Source of the DNA: an uncultured Treponema sp.
GTDB lineage: Bacteria > Spirochaetota > Spirochaetia > Treponematales > Treponemataceae
Length of the DNA: 12,066 bases
Assembly: GCA_905372265.1 (NCBI GenBank)
Contig: CAJPOL010000054.1
Span: 1-12,066 of the forward strand
Direction: 5' to 3'
Each line of letters begins with the position of its first letter. The stretch's first letter is position 1. A program made the position numbers and the translations under genes. Under the pieces are notes generated by a model. That model was given only the letters and a program-made list of their open reading frames with translations, had not been told where the DNA came from and made no database searches. This document shows, piece after piece, positions 7,288 to 12,066 of the stretch.

Positions 7288-9420
7288 ATGAAAAAACGCA
7301 CAAATAGGTTCCGGTATTTTATGCAGATGATGCTGCTCGCAGCACTGTGTCCGCTGGCTGCGCAGGAAATCGGTTCCTCCAATTATCTGTATACAAATTT
7401 CCAAAGTGTGGTTGGAGCTCCTCCCGCGTATATTCACAGCCGCTCCATTACCGCCAAGGATTATTCCGAAGATTCCGGTTTATTTGAACTTTTGCAGGAT
7501 GTTTTTGTGTCTGACACAGCTGTATATGTATTGTGCAAAAATAAATTGATAACCTTTCATCATGATTTTACGCTTGATACGGTATTGACCGACTATACGG
7601 CGGAAGACGGAACGGTAACGCCTTTTGACGAATGTTCGGGACTTTTTGTTACAAAAGCAGGCGACTATTATATTTCGCAGGCGGAGTTTTCCCGAATTTT
7701 GCATTTTAATGCGGATCATTCGCTGCGGAGAATATTGAACCGTCCTGCTATTCACGGATTTGAGAATATTGCATACCGGCCCGGCAAGCTGACGGGAGAC
7801 GGAACCGGACGGCTCTACGTGATTGCAAAAGGAATGTACGAAGGTATTGTCGAATTGAACGCCGACGGTTCTTTTTCCCGTTTTTACGGGGTGCACAGTG
7901 TGCGTTTGAATCCTGCGGAAATTATCTGGCGGAGTTTTTCCACGAAAGAACAACGGAAACGTCAGCGGCTCTGGCTGCCGGCCGATTTCAGCAGCCTCTG
8001 CATGGACAGCGAAGGGCTTGTTTTTGCAACCGAGCAGGGCCAGTATTCGCAGATTACCCGCTTGAATGCGGCCGGAGCTTCGGTCATCAAAGTAGATAAG
8101 GACATTTATCCGTGCGGAGATTTTACCTTTAATCAATTCGGGCAAGGAATTCCCGTCGGCCCTTCGCAGATGATAGCCATCGATACGGATAATACGGGTG
8201 TCTACCTTGCGCTTGACATGGTACGTTCCCGTATTTTTGCTTATAATGAAGACCACCGGATGCTCTTTATCTTCGGCGGACAGGGAGACCGCGCCGGTTA
8301 TTTCGGGAATCCGATCGATGTCGCCTTTGTCGGCAAGAATATTGTCGTCCTTGATTCCTTGGCGCAGTCTCTTGAGCTGTTTGAGCCGACACTGTACGGA
8401 AAAGCCATCAACGATGCTCTCTCTTTTCAGCGCGCCTACCGCTATGACGAAGCGATGGAGGCATGGCGTACCGCATTAAAATATGACCATAACTTTACGC
8501 TTGCGTATGCGGGAATGGGCAGATGTCTTTTGCGGCAGAAAAAATATACGGAGGCGCTGGAGTATCTCCGGCTCGGATACGACCGCGAATATTACAGCAA
8601 GGCGTTTGAAAAAGTGCGCAATCAAAAACTGCGCGCATCGCTGCCGGCCGTGTTGTGGTGCGTTATCCTTTTTGCGTTGCTGCGGCTGATTTTGTTCGCA
8701 GCCCGTAAGACCGGCATAACAGCCGCGATAGCAGGCAGCGCTTCTTTTGCGCCGATAAAGGCCGGTTATAATGCCCTTTCAGCACGGCTTAAAGAGCCGC
8801 TTGCGGTGTTTTGGTATTTTCCGTGGCGGATCATGGGCAGTCCTTTCAAAGGATTTGATGAGATGAAGTATGAAAAAAAGGGCAACTATGCGTTCGCTTT
8901 TTTTATCTTCGGTTTGTCGGCGCTCGTGAATATCATGGCTTCGACGTATAACGGGTTTATCATTAACTTTAACAATCCGTATAAATTAAATAGCATACTC
9001 CTTGCATCGCAGGTGTTGTTTCCTATTCTATTATTCATCACCAGCAACTGGAGTATTACTACGCTGCTTGATGGAAAAGGAAAGTACGGCGAAATCTTTT
9101 TAACAGTGATGTACGCGCTTTTTCCGGTATGCCTACTCAGACTGATTTCAATTCTATTGAGTAATGTACTGACGATGGAAGAAATGCCTATCAGCACGGC
9201 GCTGCTGTCGATAGCAGCCGTCGCTTTTGTGCTGTATCTCTTTATCGGCCTTGCCGTTATTCATCAGTATTCCTTTACAAAATGTCTCGTGTCGTTGCTT
9301 TTGACCGTTGTTGCAATGGGTATCATTACCTTTATTTTGATGCTGATATTCTCGCTCGGTTCGGAAGTGGTACAATTTGTCGTTACCGTTGCACGGGAAT
9401 TATCGTTAAAATATTTTTAA
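7288..9420 (+). CDS. NHL propeller - TPR - YIP1 family membrane protein
   Basis: Function unknown. YIP1-domain proteins of this kind recur beside large SBPs, permeases and DUF5696 proteins in other bacteria (family knowledge, not searched here). Seen: a signal peptide with core MMLLAALCPLAAQ. Residues about 55-370 are propeller-like, with repeated strands of the type GLFVTKAGDYYISQ and a clear last NHL repeat at 331-368 (GDRAGYFGNPIDVAF...IVVLDSLAQSLELFEP). A TPR pair lies at about 373-441 (RYDEAMEAWRTALKYD, KKYTEALEYLRLGYD), then a membrane segment at about 450-472. The YIP1 domain covers about 515-705 with roughly five membrane segments, preceded by WRIMGSPFKGFDEMKYEKKGN. The topology suggests the propeller and TPR are outside the inner membrane, facing the SBP. 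Start: ATG 7288 with AAAGGTG seven bases upstream, 12 nt after the permease stop. It may tether or load the binding protein; that is inference. Confidence 0.85.
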   Translation: MKKRTNRFRYFMQMMLLAALCPLAAQEIGSSNYLYTNFQSVVGAPPAYIHSRSITAKDYSEDSGLFELLQDVFVSDTAVYVLCKNKLITFHHDFTLDTVLTDYTAEDGTVTPFDECSGLFVTKAGDYYISQAEFSRILHFNADHSLRRILNRPAIHGFENIAYRPGKLTGDGTGRLYVIAKGMYEGIVELNADGSFSRFYGVHSVRLNPAEIIWRSFSTKEQRKRQRLWLPADFSSLCMDSEGLVFATEQGQYSQITRLNAAGASVIKVDKDIYPCGDFTFNQFGQGIPVGPSQMIAIDTDNTGVYLALDMVRSRIFAYNEDHRMLFIFGGQGDRAGYFGNPIDVAFVGKNIVVLDSLAQSLELFEPTLYGKAINDALSFQRAYRYDEAMEAWRTALKYDHNFTLAYAGMGRCLLRQKKYTEALEYLRLGYDREYYSKAFEKVRNQKLRASLPAVLWCVILFALLRLILFAARKTGITAAIAGSASFAPIKAGYNALSARLKEPLAVFWYFPWRIMGSPFKGFDEMKYEKKGNYAFAFFIFGLSALVNIMASTYNGFIINFNNPYKLNSILLASQVLFPILLFITSNWSITTLLDGKGKYGEIFLTVMYALFPVCLLRLISILLSNVLTMEEMPISTALLSIAAVAFVLYLFIGLAVIHQYSFTKCLVSLLLTVVAMGIITFILMLIFSLGSEVVQFVVTVARELSLKYF

Positions 9421-9444
9421 AAGGTCATAGAGGAGGAGCGCCGG

Positions 9445-11967
9445 ATGAAACGTATTTGTATTTTATTGATAGTTGCTGTCTTTTTTTGCGGGGCGCTGCA
9501 AAGCCAAAGCGGTGTTGCCGGTTTTGAGGCTGAACATACAGGAATAAACATAAAGGTTGCCGCAGGAACGGCCGCTTTCTTGCGAGAGCATCCTGATTAT
9601 CGTGTAATGGCGGAAAACGACTCCCTTGCGCTGCTGTTGAATGAGGCTACTCTTGCGGTGGCGGTGATCGATCCCAGAAGCGGCGAAACGCTCGGCGAAT
9701 CGGTTATGAACGGCGTACAGGGAAATGCCGGCGTAAAAAATTTGCAGAAGTCCGTAGCGGCAGTTACGTATCTTGCCGACTCCGACAATAAAAATATTGC
9801 ATCGCTGCAAACGATGGATAGCTATTCGTTTTGCACGGAGCTCAACAATTTTATCATACGGGAAATACCGCACGGTTTTGAACTTGACCTGACACTCGGC
9901 GCGAATATGCTCACAACGGACGATTTACCGAAGATGATTCCGCTGCAAAAATACAACGAATTGTTATTGCCCTATTTTTCTTCGCAAAATGATAAGATAT
10001 TCCGCGAGGAATACCGGATCGTGGACGATAAATACTGGCTGCGCGTTAAGGATAAGGATATCGGCAATCTGAAACTTGAGTATCTGTATAAGCTCTTTTT
10101 TGAAAAATCTCAGTATACGCTGGCAGATGCCGAAGCCGATACAAAGGCTTTCGGTTATGTGCCGGAACATGCGCTGCCCCGTATTTCGCTGACTGTGCGT
10201 TATGAGCTTGAAGGCTCCGATCTCGTGCTGACGGTACCGCTTTCCGAATTGAAGGCGAACCATGACGTACAGATGATCGAAGCCGCACCGTATTTTCTAT
10301 CCGCCGGAGCGGAGGATTCAGGGTATTTGGTAGTGCCTGACGGATCGGGCGCCTTAATGTATTTTAATAACGGGAAAAAGAACGCTGCAGCATATCAAGC
10401 GCCGGTGTTCGGATCGGATATACTGAAAGATTTGTTTGTCTACAAGCAAAAGACCTTTAATATCACGCTGCCGGTATACGGGATAAAGAAAAACGACCGC
10501 GCGGTACTGGCTATTATCGAAAAAGGAGCCGAGCTTGCGGAAATAGTTGCGGATGTATCAGGGCATACCGATGAATTTAATAGAATTTCTTCCCGTTTTA
10601 TCTTGCGGGATATTGAAAATGTTTTTCTTGAAGGAAGCGGAACCAGTACACAAGCGCGCTGGGCGAATGATGTGTATACGGGTGATCTTGCGCTGCGGTA
10701 TGTGTTTTTGCAGGGCGAGCAAGCGCAGTATGCGGGGATGGCGAAGCGGTATCAGCAGTATCTGATTGCGCATCAGGACTTGAAGAAACGGGCGGCCGAA
10801 GCGCAGGCGCCGTTTTTTGCCGAATGTCTCGGCGCCATACGGAAGTCGAAATTCTTTTTAGGGGTGAGTTATCCATCAACGGTGTGCGCGACGACTATTC
10901 CCGAAGGCGAAATGATCTACAACCGCTTGAGGGAAAACGGCGGACAGAATATCAAGTTTTTTTTCAGCGGGCTGTATGAAGGAGGCGTAAAAAACGGATC
11001 GCTGCGGAAAATAGCGCTTAACAGCGGGATGGGTTCTAAGCGGGATTTTGAGCGCTTACAGCGCACGGCGGCGGAAAGCGGCGGGATGCTGTTTCCGTCT
11101 GTCAGTCTTGGACGGGTGTACGGATCAAAGCGGTTCAGTAAGCTTTCCGATGCGCCGCGCCGGCATAACGGGTTGCCTGCGGAAGAGACGCTGTTCCTTG
11201 AAAATATGATGCTTGATCGCTTTCTTGAGTATCCTGCGTATTATGTTTCGCCGCATAAACTTTCAGCATATACGGAAACGGCAAAAAAGAATTTCGGCGC
11301 ATGGCCTTTAGGCGGTTTGGCGGTGCGGGACTTAGGCGGGCTCTTAACCCCCGATTACCGGCGTAAGCAGCATCTGTCGCGCATCCATGCAGCGCCGGTC
11401 TTTGAAGACGCCTTGCATTCGCTTGCTGATGCGTACCCGCTCGCGCTGACTAATCCGAACAGTACGGCGTTTGCCCACGCCTCGTATATCACCGGGCTGC
11501 CGTCCGCACATAACGGCTACAGCATTCTTGATGAGAGTATTCCCTTTGTACAGCTGGTGTTGGACGGCTGCGTACCGTATGCCGGCACTGCATGGAACGG
11601 GAAGGCGGTGCTGGGGATGCGGCGTAATCTGCTTCATGCCATTGAGACGCGATCATCGCCGTATTTTTTGTTTACGTATCAGAAAGAGACTATTTTTCAT
11701 AATATACTGGATGCCGATTTGGAGGGAACGTGCTCGACCTATTATGAGGATTGGACAGATGAAGCGGCTTCGCTCTACAAAGAATACAATGCCTTTTACG
11801 GCGCGGTAAAGGATGCACAGATGAGCGGCCATGAAATCCTATCCGGTACGCTGCGCCGCGTGCGCTATACAAACGGGGTAACCGTGTACGTCAACTACGG
11901 GAAAGAGGATGCCCTGTACGGCGATTTACGCATACCCGCGCAAGGGTATCTTGTGCAAAAAGAGTAA
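9445..11967 (+). CDS. Exported DUF5696 domain protein, glycosidase-like, function unknown
   Basis: I recognise DUF5696 from several motifs: YLVVPDGSGALMYFNNG (about 292-308), LPVYGIKKNDRAVLAIIEKGAELAEI (about 343-368), FFAECLGAI (about 455), IKFFFSGLYEGG (about 507), DESIPFVQLVLDGCVPYAGTAWN (about 696-718) and a C-terminal beta module ending in VTVYVNYGKED. The layout (N-terminal beta sandwich, central alpha/beta region that could be a TIM barrel, C-terminal beta domain) resembles large glycoside hydrolases, but activity is not established. Acidic residues in conserved-looking places are D629 (AVRDLGG), D696 and E697. An N-terminal hydrophobic segment (ICILLIVAVFFCGALQSQS) is a signal peptide, probably cleaved near ALQSQ; Cys15 is a poor lipobox. 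Start: ATG 9445 with AGGAGG eight bases upstream. Last gene of the operon, 24 nt after the YIP1 gene. It probably acts on, or binds, the glycan taken up by the transporter. Confidence 0.83.
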   Translation: MKRICILLIVAVFFCGALQSQSGVAGFEAEHTGINIKVAAGTAAFLREHPDYRVMAENDSLALLLNEATLAVAVIDPRSGETLGESVMNGVQGNAGVKNLQKSVAAVTYLADSDNKNIASLQTMDSYSFCTELNNFIIREIPHGFELDLTLGANMLTTDDLPKMIPLQKYNELLLPYFSSQNDKIFREEYRIVDDKYWLRVKDKDIGNLKLEYLYKLFFEKSQYTLADAEADTKAFGYVPEHALPRISLTVRYELEGSDLVLTVPLSELKANHDVQMIEAAPYFLSAGAEDSGYLVVPDGSGALMYFNNGKKNAAAYQAPVFGSDILKDLFVYKQKTFNITLPVYGIKKNDRAVLAIIEKGAELAEIVADVSGHTDEFNRISSRFILRDIENVFLEGSGTSTQARWANDVYTGDLALRYVFLQGEQAQYAGMAKRYQQYLIAHQDLKKRAAEAQAPFFAECLGAIRKSKFFLGVSYPSTVCATTIPEGEMIYNRLRENGGQNIKFFFSGLYEGGVKNGSLRKIALNSGMGSKRDFERLQRTAAESGGMLFPSVSLGRVYGSKRFSKLSDAPRRHNGLPAEETLFLENMMLDRFLEYPAYYVSPHKLSAYTETAKKNFGAWPLGGLAVRDLGGLLTPDYRRKQHLSRIHAAPVFEDALHSLADAYPLALTNPNSTAFAHASYITGLPSAHNGYSILDESIPFVQLVLDGCVPYAGTAWNGKAVLGMRRNLLHAIETRSSPYFLFTYQKETIFHNILDADLEGTCSTYYEDWTDEAASLYKEYNAFYGAVKDAQMSGHEILSGTLRRVRYTNGVTVYVNYGKEDALYGDLRIPAQGYLVQKE

Positions 11968-11971
11968 GGAG

Positions 11972-11996
11972 ACCGGAACGCTAGAGCGCTTCCGGT
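11972..11996 (+). terminator. Stem-loop after the operon, 3' end element or weak terminator
   Basis: ACCGGAA (11972-11978) pairs with TTCCGGT (11990-11996). Inside, CGC pairs with GCG around a TAGA loop, with one bulged C (11989), giving about 10 base pairs. It begins four bases after the DUF5696 stop codon. The downstream bases AATGCATTAAG contain no T run, so it is not a classic intrinsic terminator. It could protect the mRNA 3' end or be a Rho-dependent stop. Confidence 0.5.
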
Positions 11997-12034
11997 AATG
12001 CATTAAGCCACTGAGAAAACGGGAGTATGGTTAC

Positions 12035-12048
12035 TGAAAGCGCTTCTG
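12035..12048. promoter_or_regulatory. cre-like / LacI-family operator candidate
   Basis: TGAAAGCGCTTCTG matches 12 of 14 positions of the known Gram-positive cre consensus (TGWAARCGYTWNCW) and is centred on the perfect palindrome AAGCGCTT. LacI/GalR-family sugar regulators often bind palindromes with a central CG. It lies 67 nt after the operon's last stop codon and 18 nt from the window edge, so it more likely serves a gene beyond the window. A chance match remains possible. Confidence 0.3.
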
Positions 12049-12066
12049 AGTTTTGCATGCATACCA

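Noticed and set aside
7480..8256. 258-residue open frame on the minus strand opposite the YIP1 gene
   Set aside because: It is antisense to the propeller part of the YIP1 protein, with no domain, no promoter and shadow-type composition.
12027..12066. Possible start of a further gene (ATG 12027, open to the window edge)
   Set aside because: Only 13 codons are visible, and the GGGAG in front is one base from the ATG, too close to serve as a Shine-Dalgarno.
1..12066. CRISPR arrays, tRNA or rRNA genes, insertion sequences, phage attachment sites
   Set aside because: No regular direct repeats, cloverleaf structures, transposase-like proteins or terminal inverted repeats were seen by eye on either strand.

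Overview
The window looks like a stretch of chromosome from a diderm bacterium of about 50% GC. My best guess is a spirochaete of the Treponema type. That guess rests on the lipoprotein-type alpha-2-macroglobulin, the loose lipobox, the short HPF and the gene cluster described below. It is an inference from style, not from a marker gene, and no rRNA or tRNA is present to confirm it.

Layout. (1) Positions 1-1987, minus strand: the 5' part (649 codons) of a bacterial alpha-2-macroglobulin lipoprotein gene. An in-frame TAA at 38-40 falls exactly where the family has the Tyr of its YGERGVWRPGD motif. The same frame continues past the stop as GERGVWRPGDPL to the window edge, so this is a fresh nonsense mutation or a sequence error. 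(2) Positions 1988-2146: a compact divergent control region with two back-to-back sigma70-type promoters. (3) Positions 2147-2434, plus strand: a short ribosome hibernation factor (HPF/RaiA family). (4) Positions 2435-2548: a near-consensus promoter, with an inverted repeat just upstream of it. (5) Positions 2549-11967, plus strand: a tightly packed five-gene operon whose intergenic distances are 12, -1, 12 and 24 nt. (6) Positions 11968-12066: a stem-loop right after the last stop codon, then a cre-like LacI-family operator candidate near the edge. No gap without a gene exceeds 300 bases.

The operon is the main interest. It encodes a 960-aa exported solute-binding protein whose SBP domain follows two tandem carbohydrate-binding-like beta domains; two MalF/MalG-type ABC permeases; a 710-aa NHL-propeller/TPR/YIP1 membrane protein; and an 840-aa exported DUF5696 protein with features of a glycoside-hydrolase-like fold. 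Taken together it reads as a system that captures, perhaps processes, and imports an unidentified carbohydrate. The YIP1 protein and the DUF5696 protein would be dedicated partners of unknown function. No ABC ATPase and no regulator are encoded here, so a shared MsmK/UgpC-type ATPase elsewhere is expected. Nothing in the sequence identifies the substrate.
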